Assembly (NCBI RefSeq): GCF_900169305.1
Contig: NZ_FWDP01000004.1
Location: forward strand, 1,302,001 to 1,366,000
Length of the DNA: 64,000 bases
DNA from: Marinilactibacillus piezotolerans
GTDB taxonomy: Bacteria > Bacillota > Bacilli > Lactobacillales > Carnobacteriaceae_A
Direction of reading: 5' to 3'
Of this stretch, positions 1 to 10,566 are shown in pieces (positions within the stretch are counted from its first letter, which is position 1; each line of letters opens with the position of its first letter). Under the pieces are notes generated by a model. It worked only from the letters and a program-made list of their open reading frames with translations, searched no databases and was not told where the DNA came from. The position numbers were made by a program, and so were the translations under genes.

Positions 1-391
1 AAAACTTCACAATGAAGGATTATCAATTTCTGATGACTACATTTTCAAATTACCCGCAATGAAAATTCAAGAAGGATCAGAATTAGATGCGGTTTTTTTG
101 AATGTTGAAGATTTACCTACAGCTATTTTCTGTGAAAATGATTATATGGCAATCAGCTTGATTAAGTACTTGAAAAATTCAAATATACATGTCCCTGAAC
201 AAATTTCAGTAGTCGGATTTGATGACATTCCTGAAAGTAGAGTCACAACTCCAGAACTGACTACTATACAAGTAGACAAAAAAGAGATGGCTATTCAGGC
301 TCTTGATCTTTTAGAAAAACAAATTCAAAATTCTAATGCTCATAAACATATTCAAGTCAATACTTCGCTAATAGTACGAGAAAGTTCTTAA
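1..391 (+). CDS. LacI/GalR-family transcriptional regulator, C-terminal part (5' end outside window)
   Basis: The frame is open from base 2 and stops at 389-391, giving the last 129 residues of a repressor. The tail contains VVGFDDIPESRVTTPEL followed by TTIQ, the hallmark end of the periplasmic-binding-protein-like effector domain of LacI/GalR regulators; the helix-turn-helix would lie upstream of the window. Proteins of this family bind operator DNA and release it when a sugar or phosphosugar binds. The ligand and target cannot be inferred from this fragment. A strong hairpin follows, and the next gene is on the opposite strand. Confidence 0.85.
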   Translation, partial: KLHNEGLSISDDYIFKLPAMKIQEGSELDAVFLNVEDLPTAIFCENDYMAISLIKYLKNSNIHVPEQISVVGFDDIPESRVTTPELTTIQVDKKEMAIQALDLLEKQIQNSNAHKHIQVNTSLIVRESS

Positions 392-397
392 ATATGT

Positions 398-448
398 AAA
401 AGATCTACAAAGCTAGGAAATATTCCAAATACTTTGTAGATCTTTTTT
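398..448. terminator. Rho-independent terminator
   Basis: Perfect 15-bp inverted repeat (398-412 with 432-446) followed by a T run on the plus strand. It sits between convergent genes and has A residues at its left foot, so it may work in both directions. Confidence 0.85.
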
Positions 449-482
449 CTTTATAATCAGATTTCTACCAATAGAACATTCA

Positions 483-1730
483 TCACGTTCGTTTCACTGC
501 AGCTTTTTTACCTTGCGCTACAGCTTCTACTTCTTCTTTAGCAATATATTGATAATAAATTTTTTCTACCACAAGAGTAATGGCGTTATCACAGGAAACA
601 TTCGCTGCTGTGCCGAAACTGTCTTGTGTAAGGTACAGTGTGATCAGAAGATTTCCTAAAGTCCCTGTCGGGTCAATCCCAACAATAGTCAAAAACGGCA
701 AAGCTGACATGATGCCGCCGCCCGGTGCACCTGGCGCTGCCACCATCGCAATACCAAGTGTTGCAATAAAGCTGAACATCATTTGGAATTGAATCGGCAT
801 ACCGTACATATACAAAACAGCATAGACACAGGAAACAACGGTTACCATACTACCCAGCAGATGAATCGTCGCACAAAGAGGAATCATAAACTCCCGGATC
901 TTGCTTGAAACTCCATTTTTTCTTGCACATTCCAGATTGATTGGAATCGTCGCTGCAGAAGATTGTGTTCCAATTGCTGTAAAATAACCAGGCAGCTGAT
1001 TCTTGAGCAATATGAGCGGATTCTTCTTGCGATATGCCCCGGCTGCAGTGAACCATAGAACAATCAGTGTGATATGCAGTGCAATAACGATCAGGAAGAC
1101 ACGCCAGAAAACGGATAGTATCTCAAAAACTTGTCCAGTGTAACTTAAATTTACAAAGTTTCCGAAAATAAAAAAAGGCAGCAAAGGAATAATGGCAGTA
1201 TTTAATACTTTAATGATGATCTGATTGAATTCATCAAATACATGATAGAGTGTCTCTCCTTTTTTCTGACCTCTCAGCCAAGAGATACTCATGCCCATAA
1301 TAAAAGAAAAGACAATCGCAGAGGTTACATCCAGCATCGGCTCCAACGGAATTTCAAAAAGAGTCGTCAATCCTTCTGCTGTATCTTGCACATCCGTATT
1401 CACTTGACTTGCAATAAACAGCGGGAAGATATTTGAGGCTGCAAAGTAAGCTGCCAGCCCTCCAAGAATCGTCGATCCATATGAAATCAGCGTGGCAATT
1501 CCAAGCAGCTTTCCTGCTCCTTCTGTCAGATCAGAGATCCCTTTGACGATAAATCCGATAATCATCAAAGGAATAACAAAAGCCAGCAGACTGCTGAATA
1601 AGCTGGAAAATGTAACAGGTATTCTTAGTACACTTTCTGGTATAAAAGATAATTGCCCAATGATAACGCCCAGTATAATTGCTACAATCAATTTAGGCAC
1701 TAGTCCTAAATGAATCTGTTTAACATTCAT
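483..1730 (-). CDS. Dicarboxylate/amino acid:cation symporter (DAACS family)
   Basis: Integral membrane symporter of 415 residues, the usual DAACS length, with about eight hydrophobic segments. Re-entrant loop residues TQSSAATIP (about 260-270) match the serine-rich HP1 signature of Na+/H+-coupled glutamate, dicarboxylate or cystine carriers; the canonical NMDGT of TM7 is not obvious. Substrate is therefore open. The ATG at 1730 is chosen because AAAGGAG lies 7 nt upstream; a longer frame reaching 1757 has its start upstream of this site. Single-gene unit converging on the LacI fragment. Confidence 0.85.
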   Translation of the reverse strand: MNVKQIHLGLVPKLIVAIILGVIIGQLSFIPESVLRIPVTFSSLFSSLLAFVIPLMIIGFIVKGISDLTEGAGKLLGIATLISYGSTILGGLAAYFAASNIFPLFIASQVNTDVQDTAEGLTTLFEIPLEPMLDVTSAIVFSFIMGMSISWLRGQKKGETLYHVFDEFNQIIIKVLNTAIIPLLPFFIFGNFVNLSYTGQVFEILSVFWRVFLIVIALHITLIVLWFTAAGAYRKKNPLILLKNQLPGYFTAIGTQSSAATIPINLECARKNGVSSKIREFMIPLCATIHLLGSMVTVVSCVYAVLYMYGMPIQFQMMFSFIATLGIAMVAAPGAPGGGIMSALPFLTIVGIDPTGTLGNLLITLYLTQDSFGTAANVSCDNAITLVVEKIYYQYIAKEEVEAVAQGKKAAVKRT

Positions 1731-1836
1731 ATTTACACTCCTTTTATGATTTTTCAATTAAAACTCTATTTGAATTATCATATTACAAATTATATTCAAA
1801 TGCTTTATTAATTTTCCGATAAAGCTATTTTCCTAT

Positions 1837-1881
1837 AAAAAAGAACCATGCCCCGTTATGAATACGGTTCATGGTTCTTTT
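1837..1881 (-). terminator. Terminator of glpF
   Basis: Inverted repeat 1839-1850 with 1870-1881. Read on the minus strand the stem runs into six U residues, so it ends the glpF transcript. Confidence 0.75.
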
Positions 1882-1910
1882 CAGCTTTATCTTTTTAAGT
1901 GTTTGTTCAA

Positions 1911-2633
1911 TTACATAGTAATGAGCAAGAAGATTCCGGCACCAGCAACTGCTCCGATGAATGGTCCGATGATTGGAATCCATGCATAAGCCCAGTCAGA
2001 TGTCCCTTTATTTGCAATCGGTAATACTTGATGTGCAATTCTTGGACCCAAATCACGAGCTGGATTGATTGCATATCCAGTGGTTCCCCCTAGAGAAATA
2101 CCAATGGCTGTAACCAGCAGTCCGACGACTAGCGGGTTCAAGCCTTCTGTGAACTGACCTTGAGTAAATGCAAGCAGCCCATAGACTAATACAGTGGTGG
2201 CAATCGCTTCAGAGATTAAGTTCCAGGCACTGTGACGAATCGCAGGTCCAGTTGAGAATACGGCCAGAATAGATTCTTGGTCGTTCGTTTCTGCAAAGTG
2301 CGGCATATAGTGCAACCACACAAGAACAGCCCCGGCAAAACCACCTGCAACCTGTGCAACGATATAAGGAACTACAGATGCCCAGGCAAATTCTCCAGCG
2401 ACAGCCATTCCTAATGTAACAGCAGGGTTGATATGTGCAGGAGAAAGCCAACCGATGGCATAAACGGCCATCGTAACACCAAGCCCCCATCCAATCGTAA
2501 TTAATAACCAGCCTGTTTCAGCAGACTTTGTCTTTTTCAGTACATTGGCTGCAACGACCCCATCTCCTAAAAGAACCAGGATCATTGTTCCGAAAAACTC
2601 TCCAATCAGTTGCTGCCATAATGATGTATCCAT
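1911..2633 (-). CDS. glpF: Glycerol uptake facilitator (aquaglyceroporin)
   Basis: 240-residue membrane channel that lets glycerol enter by facilitated diffusion. Both half-helix motifs are present: AHINPAVTLG (NPA at about 69-71) and AINPARDLGPR near residue 190; the Asp after the second NPAR is typical of glycerol-conducting members. Six membrane spans are predicted by eye. AAAGGGG lies 8 nt before the ATG. It is the distal gene of the glycerol cluster, 207 nt from glpO. A hairpin and a possible terminator in that gap suggest it may be transcribed partly independently. Confidence 0.93.
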   Translation of the reverse strand: MDTSLWQQLIGEFFGTMILVLLGDGVVAANVLKKTKSAETGWLLITIGWGLGVTMAVYAIGWLSPAHINPAVTLGMAVAGEFAWASVVPYIVAQVAGGFAGAVLVWLHYMPHFAETNDQESILAVFSTGPAIRHSAWNLISEAIATTVLVYGLLAFTQGQFTEGLNPLVVGLLVTAIGISLGGTTGYAINPARDLGPRIAHQVLPIANKGTSDWAYAWIPIIGPFIGAVAGAGIFLLITM

Positions 2634-2698
2634 AAATTATACCCCTTTCATATTTAATGATTTAAACCCTTTATAAAAAAGCATTTAGCTGTACGACC

Positions 2699-2751
2699 GT
2701 CAGCCTATTGAAAGAGAGTCATCTATGTAACAATGGTCTTTCAATGCTGAC
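2699..2751 (-). other. Long stem-loop in the glpO-glpF intergenic region
   Basis: GTCAGC + 2 nt + ATTGAAAGA (2699-2715) pairs with TCTTTCAAT + GCTGAC (2737-2751): 15 bp with a 2-nt bulge and a 21-nt loop. It has no U tail, so it is not an ordinary terminator. It lies 65 nt before the glpF start and could be an RNA processing or stabilising element or a protein-binding site. Confidence 0.5.
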
Positions 2752-2801
2752 TCGATTTATAAGCGCAAATACACATTCTGCTTTTAAATAAATAAGCCAG
2801 A

Positions 2802-2826
2802 AAGGAAGACCAGCTTCATCTTCCTT
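2802..2826 (-). terminator. Possible weak terminator after glpO
   Basis: 8-bp inverted repeat (2802-2809 with 2819-2826), 15 nt after the glpO stop. The downstream tract on the minus strand is U-rich but broken, so read-through into glpF is likely. Confidence 0.4.
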
Positions 2827-2840
2827 CCTTCTTATTCCAT

Positions 2841-4502
2841 TTACTTAAATTGACTTAAGGTCGTCTCTGCTACTTTTTGATCGATTTCATTTGCTCTCTT
2901 TTCTTTTTCTTCTGCGCTCCAGTTGAACCGTTCTGCGAAAAGATCAACAAGTGGTCCTTTTAAGCCTTCAATGCGCGGTGTGTCAAATAATAGTGTTTCG
3001 GTACGCCGAGCAAGGAAGTCTTCTGGGAGCAGCGTCATTTCATATTCAATCGCATATTCCAACTGTAAAGCATCTTTCAACGGTAACGCTGAATCAGCAA
3101 CTTTCTCTTTCAGACTATAAACCGTTTCTACATTTGTTCCATACCAATTTACCAAAGCGCGAGCTTCATCTTCTTTAAGTCCGATATCCAATCCTTTTTT
3201 CGTTTGTTCATCGGCATACTCACTGAAAGATTTTCCATTTGGAAGGTCTCCGCCAGATAAATGAATATCAGCTGTATCGACCTGTTTAAACGTTTTATCC
3301 AGTTGCGAAAGCTCTTGATCAATGGTTTCAAACGTATCATTCGCCATACGTCTGTAATCTGTCAACTTTCCTCCGGCAACGGTCACTAACCCGCCTTCTG
3401 AGACAAACACATCATGACCACGTGAAATACCTGAAGGATCAGAATTATCTTCGTCTTGGATCAAGGGTCTCAGTCCTGCCCAGCTGCCTTCAATATCCTC
3501 AATCGTAATATTGGCTTCCGGGAACCGATAGTTAGCTGCTTTAAGCAGGTAGTCAATATCCTCTTGAGTAATATTAGGATCTTCATATTCTCCTTCAAAC
3601 GGTGTATCCGTTGTTCCAAAGTATGTTTTCCCGCTTCTAGGAATGAAGAACATCATGCGATTATCTTCCATTCCTGTATCAGCATAAACCGTTCTCTTGA
3701 TTGGAATTTTACTATGATCAACAACAAAGTGAACGCCTTTAGTAGGGAACAGTTTCTTCTTCGTATCAAATTTCAGCTGTTTGCGGACAATATCTGACCA
3801 CGGACCAGTAGCATTGACTACAACAGAAGCTTTGATTTCAAAGGTTTCTCCTGTCAAAGTATCTTCCGCTTTGACCCCGACAATTTTATCTTGATCGTTA
3901 TAGATAAAGTCTTTTGCCATGACATAGTTAGCAATCAGTGTACCCAGATCATGTGCTTTCTTAATGATTTCTGTTGTTAAGCGTGAATCATCATTTGTAT
4001 AGTCCAGATAAAATCCGCCGCCTTCCAGACCTTCTGTTCTCAAGTCCGGTTCTTCTTCCATAACTTGCTCTTTATCGACCATATAATGTGCCCACTCTTC
4101 ATCGACTTTCGCCAGATAATCGTACAAATGCAACACGACTTCTGCTGAAAATTCATTGAAGGAAGCACCTGGTTCATCATAGACCGGCATCAGCATATAA
4201 CTAGGTTGAACGACATGAGGAACATTCTTGCCAATAACTGCACGTTCTTGAGCCACATCCGCAACCAGTTCCACGTCGAATTGCTTAAGGTATCTAAGAC
4301 CACCGTGTACTAGTTTCGTTGAACGGCTGGATGTTCCTGCCGCGAAATCCTGCATGTCGATCATGCCGGCTTTCATTTCACGAGCTCCTGCTTGCAAGGC
4401 CAGTCCTGCTCCCGTGATTCCTCCACCGATAATCAGCAGATCTAATTCCGTTTGCTTCAGTTGGTCAATATTGTCTTTTCGCGTTTGAGCCGAAAAAGTC
4501 AT
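2841..4502 (-). CDS. glpO: FAD-dependent glycerol-3-phosphate oxidase/dehydrogenase
   Basis: Converts glycerol 3-phosphate to dihydroxyacetone phosphate, using oxygen (GlpO, with H2O2 release) or quinone (GlpD). The N-terminal dinucleotide fold is clear: LLIIGGGITGAG at about 22-33, followed by SRSTKLVHGGLRYL, the family substrate-site motif. Length is 553 residues; streptococcal GlpO carries an extra insertion of about 50 residues, so by size this resembles GlpD, while the gene order and lineage favour GlpO. AAAGGG lies upstream of the ATG. It starts 27 nt after glpK, implying one transcript. Confidence 0.88.
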   Translation of the reverse strand: MTFSAQTRKDNIDQLKQTELDLLIIGGGITGAGLALQAGAREMKAGMIDMQDFAAGTSSRSTKLVHGGLRYLKQFDVELVADVAQERAVIGKNVPHVVQPSYMLMPVYDEPGASFNEFSAEVVLHLYDYLAKVDEEWAHYMVDKEQVMEEEPDLRTEGLEGGGFYLDYTNDDSRLTTEIIKKAHDLGTLIANYVMAKDFIYNDQDKIVGVKAEDTLTGETFEIKASVVVNATGPWSDIVRKQLKFDTKKKLFPTKGVHFVVDHSKIPIKRTVYADTGMEDNRMMFFIPRSGKTYFGTTDTPFEGEYEDPNITQEDIDYLLKAANYRFPEANITIEDIEGSWAGLRPLIQDEDNSDPSGISRGHDVFVSEGGLVTVAGGKLTDYRRMANDTFETIDQELSQLDKTFKQVDTADIHLSGGDLPNGKSFSEYADEQTKKGLDIGLKEDEARALVNWYGTNVETVYSLKEKVADSALPLKDALQLEYAIEYEMTLLPEDFLARRTETLLFDTPRIEGLKGPLVDLFAERFNWSAEEKEKRANEIDQKVAETTLSQFK

Positions 4503-4529
4503 CCTGCACTCAGCCCTTTCTTGAAATAA

Positions 4530-6089
<1,560 letters not shown>

Positions 6090-6140
6090 CTAGTAATGAA
6101 TATATCATTTTTGATAAGATAATCCTATTTATATGACTTA

Positions 6141-6167
6141 CACTAAGTTAGTGACTGTTTTCACTAA
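6141..6167. promoter_or_regulatory. Overlapping palindromes upstream of glpK (operator candidate)
   Basis: CACTAAGTTAGTG (6141-6153) is a perfect palindrome and overlaps TTAGTGA-N6-TCACTAA (6148-6167), so three TTAGTG/CACTAA half-sites lie about 90-115 nt before the glpK ATG. The site looks like an operator for an unlinked regulator. The rest of the 6051-6360 spacer holds an A/T-rich promoter-like tract but no clear catabolite-response element. Confidence 0.5.
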
Positions 6168-6362
6168 AAGTTGGTTTGATTCTTTTTCATTTGCGATTAA
6201 ATCGTTCCATGATGGTCTGTTATTGAAAGTGAGGCATTTAACAAAGGCAGATATACTGCTCAAAACTTTACAGGATTTAAACATTTGATCTACTGATAAT
6301 TCAGGTTTCAAAGTCCCAACTTTTATTAATAATTTCTTTTATTTACTGAAGTTATTCATAAA

Positions 6363-6405
6363 AAAGAGCTTTACTTGGACACCTTCTGTCCAAGTAAAGC
6401 TCTTT
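6363..6405 (-). terminator. Terminator of the phosphotransacetylase gene
   Basis: Perfect 18-bp inverted repeat (6363-6380 with 6388-6405) with a 7-nt loop. On the minus strand it is followed by six U residues, 34 nt after the stop of the gene that ends at 6439. Confidence 0.9.
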
Positions 6406-6438
6406 AATCATCTGATATACTTTATATACGCTGCCTGC

Positions 6439-7419
6439 TTAGTCTAAGATAGACTGGTTGGCAGTAATGATTGCTGTTTTGTAAACGTCTTCTTCAATAC
6501 ATCCGCGGGACAAGTCAGAAACAGGTTTGTTCAATCCTTGCAAGATTGGTCCAACTGCTTCAAATCCGCCTAAACGTTGAGCGATTTTGTAGCCGATATT
6601 TCCAGACTGCAGCTCTGGGAAAACAAATACTGTAGCTTCACCAGCAACGTTTGATTCAGGCGCTTTTTGCTGCGCAACTGCTGGAACAAACGCTGAATCA
6701 AATTGTAATTCTCCATCGATCTCAAATTCTGGTGCCATTTCTTTCGCCAGTTTTGCTGCATTTTGGACTTTCGTTACTTCGTCTGCTTTAGCAGATCCTT
6801 TTGAAGAAAAGCTCAACATTGCAACTTTAGGATCAATATCGAACATTTTAGCTGTACGCGCACTCTCTACTGCGATTTCAGCTAAGACATTTTCATCTGG
6901 ATTAGGATTGATTGCACAATCAGCGAACAAGTATTTTTCTTGCTCACGACCGCGAAGCATGATAAACGCACCTGAAGTACGGCTTACACCAGGACGTGTT
7001 TTGATAATTTGAAGTGCAGGTCGAACGGTTTCACCTGTTGAATGGATCGCACCACTGACTAGACCGTCAGCAAGGTCCATATATACCAGCATTGTTCCAA
7101 AATAGTTTACATCTCTTAACTGTTCACGTGCTTGCTCTTCTGTTGCTTTACCTTTACGGCGTTCAACAAATGCAGCAACCATTTCATCATATTTGTCATA
7201 GGTTTGAGGGTCTACAATTTCAATATTTTCTAGATCAAATCCGTGATCTTTCGCTGCTTTTGTCACTTCTTCATGACTGCCTAAAAGGATAGGATTCAAG
7301 ATTTTTTCCGATTTCAAGCGAACCGCCGCTCCCAGGATACGTTCGTCTAGAGCTTCAGGAAAAACGATTTTCAATTCTTTTCCATGGATTTTCTGTTTTA
7401 AACTTTCGAATAATTCCAC
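6439..7419 (-). CDS. pta: Phosphate acetyltransferase
   Basis: Interconverts acetyl-CoA and acetyl phosphate in the Pta-AckA overflow pathway. The 326-residue length fits the short catalytic-domain-only form of Firmicutes. Family stretches include KIVFPEALDERIL near the N-terminus, GAIHSTGETVRPALQIIKT in the middle and SGNIGYKIAQRLGGFEAVGP toward the C-terminus. The start is a GTG at 7419 (VELFESLKQ): GGAGG lies exactly 8 nt upstream, whereas the in-frame TTG at 7434 precedes that site. Monocistronic by its terminator. Confidence 0.93.
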   Translation of the reverse strand: MELFESLKQKIHGKELKIVFPEALDERILGAAVRLKSEKILNPILLGSHEEVTKAAKDHGFDLENIEIVDPQTYDKYDEMVAAFVERRKGKATEEQAREQLRDVNYFGTMLVYMDLADGLVSGAIHSTGETVRPALQIIKTRPGVSRTSGAFIMLRGREQEKYLFADCAINPNPDENVLAEIAVESARTAKMFDIDPKVAMLSFSSKGSAKADEVTKVQNAAKLAKEMAPEFEIDGELQFDSAFVPAVAQQKAPESNVAGEATVFVFPELQSGNIGYKIAQRLGGFEAVGPILQGLNKPVSDLSRGCIEEDVYKTAIITANQSILD

Positions 7420-7491
7420 TGTTGTTCCCTCCAAAATATGTTTTTACTTTTTTATCATAACACTTCTTTTTATTTATTTACAGAAAAAGTC

Positions 7492-8181
7492 TTATTCCGC
7501 GCTCGGATCTTCAGGTATCTTCCAGTCGATCGGTTCCTGCCCGCTTTCAATCAGTAGTTCATTGGTTTTAGAAAAAGGTTTCGATCCGAAAAATCCTCGA
7601 TATGCAGATAACGGACTCGGGTGTACAGAAGAGACAATTTTGTGTTTTGTTTCATCGATTAAGGCTCTCTTTTTTTGTGCAGGGGAACCCCATAGAATGA
7701 ATACAACCGTTTTTTGTCTTTCATTCAATGCTCTGATCACTTCATCCGTCAGCAGTTCCCATCCCTTATTTTTATGAGAATGTGCTTCTCCAGCTCGAAC
7801 GGTCAAAACAGTGTTGAGCAGCAGGACCCCTTGTTTTGCCCAGCTCTTCAGATATCCATGACTGACAGGTTCAATGCCCAAATCATCATGAAGTTCTTTA
7901 TAAATATTTTTGAGTGACGGCGGCAGCTTCACTTCAGGCTTCACTGAAAAAGCCAGCCCATGCGCCTGATTGGCACCATGATAGGGATCTTGCCCCAATA
8001 TAACCGCTTTGACCTCGTGATAGGGAGTCCACTCAAAAGCCTGCCAGATATTTTCTTTTTTAGGATAGATTGTTTCCGTATTATATTCATCAATGAGAAA
8101 TTGTTTCAGCTCCTGATAGGCATCCGTATCTTCTACTTTTTTCAATACAGGTGCCCAATCATTTTGAACAGGTATCGGCAA
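7492..8181 (-). CDS. ung: Uracil-DNA glycosylase
   Basis: Removes uracil from DNA, starting base-excision repair. Both family-1 motifs are intact: [18 protein letters not shown], with catalytic Asp65 in QDPYH, and [14 protein letters not shown] near residue 188. A TTG at 8181 is preferred as start because AAGGAG lies 8 nt before it; a GTG at 8190 overlaps that site. This gives 229 residues, the standard length. Transcribed alone, divergent from the HAD gene at 8356. Confidence 0.95.
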   Translation of the reverse strand: MPIPVQNDWAPVLKKVEDTDAYQELKQFLIDEYNTETIYPKKENIWQAFEWTPYHEVKAVILGQDPYHGANQAHGLAFSVKPEVKLPPSLKNIYKELHDDLGIEPVSHGYLKSWAKQGVLLLNTVLTVRAGEAHSHKNKGWELLTDEVIRALNERQKTVVFILWGSPAQKKRALIDETKHKIVSSVHPSPLSAYRGFFGSKPFSKTNELLIESGQEPIDWKIPEDPSAE

Positions 8182-8355
8182 TCTAAACACTCCTTATGAT
8201 TGATTTTTATTTGGTATGATCTGCTAAATTGTCTTGCTTGTATTGATTGTAACAAAACTGTCTATATCTTTTCTAAGTATACCCCGTATTTCGGTTTCTT
8301 TTTTACTTTAATCTGGTAGACTTAAAAGTGAATCTACTATTGGAGGAATGAATTT

Positions 8356-9240
8356 ATGATTAAACTAATCGCTTCAGATATGGATGGAACACTTCTGAAC
8401 GACCATATCGATGTCTCTTTATCCAACGCCCAGGCTATCAAACGAGCGCAGGAAAATGGGATCCACTTCGTTATCGCTACGGGAAGAGACTATCCCTTGG
8501 CTTCACATCCATTAAAAGGCCACGCAATCGAATGCCCCATCATTACACTAAATGGTGCGCAAATGTTTGATAAGAATGGGAAAAATCTATATAATCGCGG
8601 TCTGGAGAAAGGCGTCGTAAAAAAAATCCGGAGTATCCTCTCCAACTACCCTGACCTTCACGAAGAATTAATGACCAGCGATGGAATTTATTCCAGTAAT
8701 CGCCAAAAACGTTTGGAAACAGTCGCTTCCATGCTGGCCGACTTGAACCCGGACCTTACTTTCGAAGAAGCGATGGAAAGCGCAGCAGCTCATGTTGAAG
8801 AAATGAATGTAAAATTCGTTAAAGATTTAAATACAGTTGTGGAAGATGATTCAATCATTATCTTGAAAGTCTCTGCTCACTCAGAAAAAGGTCCAGCTGT
8901 TTTGAAGCCACTGAAAGAAGAATTGATGGCGGAAGTTCCAAAACTTGCAATTACTGCTTCAAGTAAGAAAAATATTGAAATCAACCATGAAACGGCCCAA
9001 AAAGGCATTGCCGTTTCACAGTATGCAAAAAAATTAGGAATCAAGGCAGAAGAAGTGATGACTATAGGTGATAACATTAACGACTTATCTATGCTCAAAT
9101 GGGCGCACTACGGAACAGCCGTTGCCAATGCCGTCCCAGAAGCAAAAGAAGCAGCTAACTACTCCACTTCCAGCAATTCACAAAATGGTGTTGCAGAAGC
9201 TATTTCACGAGTATTAAACGGTAAAATCTATAACGATTGA
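8356..9240 (+). CDS. Cof-type HAD-IIB phosphatase
   Basis: Predicted cytoplasmic sugar-phosphate or flavin-type phosphatase of 294 residues. HAD motif I is DMDGTLL (8-14), motif II FVIATGR, motif III a Lys in TASSKKNIEIN, and motif IV GDNINDLSM; the cap between motifs II and III is of the C2B type. GGAGG lies 9 nt before the ATG. Members dephosphorylate various sugar phosphates, FMN or PLP. The next gene is pyridoxine kinase, but a terminator between them argues against one transcript, so the substrate is open. Confidence 0.88.
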   Translation: MIKLIASDMDGTLLNDHIDVSLSNAQAIKRAQENGIHFVIATGRDYPLASHPLKGHAIECPIITLNGAQMFDKNGKNLYNRGLEKGVVKKIRSILSNYPDLHEELMTSDGIYSSNRQKRLETVASMLADLNPDLTFEEAMESAAAHVEEMNVKFVKDLNTVVEDDSIIILKVSAHSEKGPAVLKPLKEELMAEVPKLAITASSKKNIEINHETAQKGIAVSQYAKKLGIKAEEVMTIGDNINDLSMLKWAHYGTAVANAVPEAKEAANYSTSSNSQNGVAEAISRVLNGKIYND

Positions 9241-9248
9241 TTTTTAAG

Positions 9249-9282
9249 AAGACGAGCGTTTTTAGAACGCTTGTCTTTTTTT
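9249..9282 (+). terminator. Terminator
   Basis: 12-bp stem (9249-9260 with 9266-9277, one G-U pair) and a seven-T tail, directly after the HAD gene. Confidence 0.88.
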
Positions 9283-9366
9283 ATCCCCCGGTTTCTTTTT
9301 TTTCCATATGTGATAAAATAGAATGAATAGATAGGAGATTTTATTACGCTAATGGAGGAATTAATT

Positions 9367-10191
9367 GTGACTAACCCAAAAATCACTTTAACGATCGCAG
9401 GTAATGATGCCAGCGGCGGTGCCGGTATCGGCGCTGACTTAAAGACATTCGCAGAATATGGCACATACGGAATTGCTGCATTGACTGTTATCGCAACAAT
9501 GGATCCGAACAATAACTGGAGCCACGGCGTGACTCCGATCGATGCCCAAGTCGTAAAAGATCAGCTCGTTACGGCAACCGCTGGACCAGAGATTGACGCA
9601 TTCAAAACAGGAATGCTGCCAAATGTTTCTGTAATCGAAGTGATCGCTGAAACGATCAAAGAAAAAAAACTGAAAAATTTTGTTGTTGACCCGGTTATGG
9701 TCTGCAAAGGAGAAACAGAAGTCTTGAACCCGGAGAATGCAGAAGCATTGAGAGATCTGCTTATTCCCCTGGCAACCATCGCTACACCCAACCTTTTTGA
9801 AGCAGGACAACTTTCAGGACTTGGTGTATTGAAAACATTGGACGACATGAAAGCAGCTGCTGAAAAGATTCATGAAAAAGGTGCTCAATATGTCGTGGTC
9901 AAAGGCGGAAAAGCTTTAGAGGGTGATAAAGCAATCGACTTGTTCTATGACGGTTCGGAATTCACTAAACTAGAAGCAGATAAAATCGAAAAAGCAACTA
10001 ATCACGGTGCTGGTTGTACCTTTGCTGCAGCGATTACTGCTGGGCTTGCTCAAGGATTGACACCGAAAGAAGCTGTTCTTAAAGCCAAAGACTTTGTAAC
10101 AGCTGCAATTAAAAACGGATTTGACTATAATCAGTTTGTCGGTTCAGTTTTCCACAGCGGATACAGACTGGATCAGCAAAAAGGAATTTAA
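9367..10191 (+). CDS. pdxK: Pyridoxine/pyridoxal kinase (ThiD-like PdxK)
   Basis: Ribokinase-fold enzyme that phosphorylates vitamin B6 vitamers. The body resembles Bacillus subtilis PdxK more than ThiD: ATMDPNNNW after the first domain, then VMVCKGETEVL, ATPNLFEAGQLSG and NHGAGCTFAAA (anion hole and catalytic region). The AGNDASGGAGIGADLKTF phosphate-substrate loop lies at the N-terminus. GTG at 9367 is the chosen start because GGAGG is 8 nt upstream; the ATG at 9352 overlaps that site. The window also carries pdxS, pdxT and their MocR regulator 42 kb away. Confidence 0.88.
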   Translation: MTNPKITLTIAGNDASGGAGIGADLKTFAEYGTYGIAALTVIATMDPNNNWSHGVTPIDAQVVKDQLVTATAGPEIDAFKTGMLPNVSVIEVIAETIKEKKLKNFVVDPVMVCKGETEVLNPENAEALRDLLIPLATIATPNLFEAGQLSGLGVLKTLDDMKAAAEKIHEKGAQYVVVKGGKALEGDKAIDLFYDGSEFTKLEADKIEKATNHGAGCTFAAAITAGLAQGLTPKEAVLKAKDFVTAAIKNGFDYNQFVGSVFHSGYRLDQQKGI

Positions 10192-10204
10192 ACCTATCAC
10201 TCAG

Positions 10205-10235
10205 AGAGCTTCCGTTTAGCGGAAGCTCTTTTTTT
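10205..10235 (+). terminator. Terminator of pdxK
   Basis: 10-bp GC-rich stem (10205-10214 with 10220-10229) and a T7 tail. Confidence 0.92.
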
Positions 10236-10311
10236 GGTAACAGAATGTCAGTCTTTTTCGTTCTTATCTTTAGAGGGATACTTGAGAGAAGTACTTGAAA
10301 GGAGGATGGAA

Positions 10312-10479
10312 ATGGAACTGAGCACAGCTATTTTCACTGCAGCAGCTGATATGATTGAGAATGTTGGATTCCCTATCTTCATCTCATTGTTTCTGCTGTA
10401 TCGCATGGAAGCAAAGTTAAATGCTGTTGTGCAAGCCGTTAATCAGCTGACGGCCGTGCTATCCAGCAAAACGGAATAA
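10312..10479 (+). CDS. YvrJ-family small membrane protein
   Basis: A 55-residue peptide with one hydrophobic segment (about 18-35: NVGFPIFISLFLLYRM) followed by an amphipathic KLNAVVQAVNQLTAVL tail. The FPI...LLYR.E.KL pattern is that of the YvrJ family, small phage/bacteriocin-associated membrane peptides of unknown role. ATG at 10312 is chosen because GGAGG is 6 nt before it; a longer frame from 10234 starts inside the pdxK terminator. No partner gene is adjacent. Confidence 0.75.
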   Translation: MELSTAIFTAAADMIENVGFPIFISLFLLYRMEAKLNAVVQAVNQLTAVLSSKTE

Positions 10480-10514
10480 ACACCTAGCAACAGAGACAAC
10501 ATGAATCCAAAAGT

Positions 10515-10566
10515 AAAACTTCATCAAATACAGGTTATGTTAAGCCTTGGTTTGATGAAGTTTTTA
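10515..10566. terminator. Hairpin, probable bidirectional terminator
   Basis: 14-bp perfect inverted repeat (10515-10528 with 10551-10564) followed by T residues. It lies after the YvrJ gene and also at the end of a minus-strand gene remnant. Confidence 0.7.

Noticed and set aside
2841-4502. Naming as glpD (quinone-dependent) rather than glpO
   Set aside because: Sequence alone does not settle the electron acceptor; glpO kept because of gene order and lineage.
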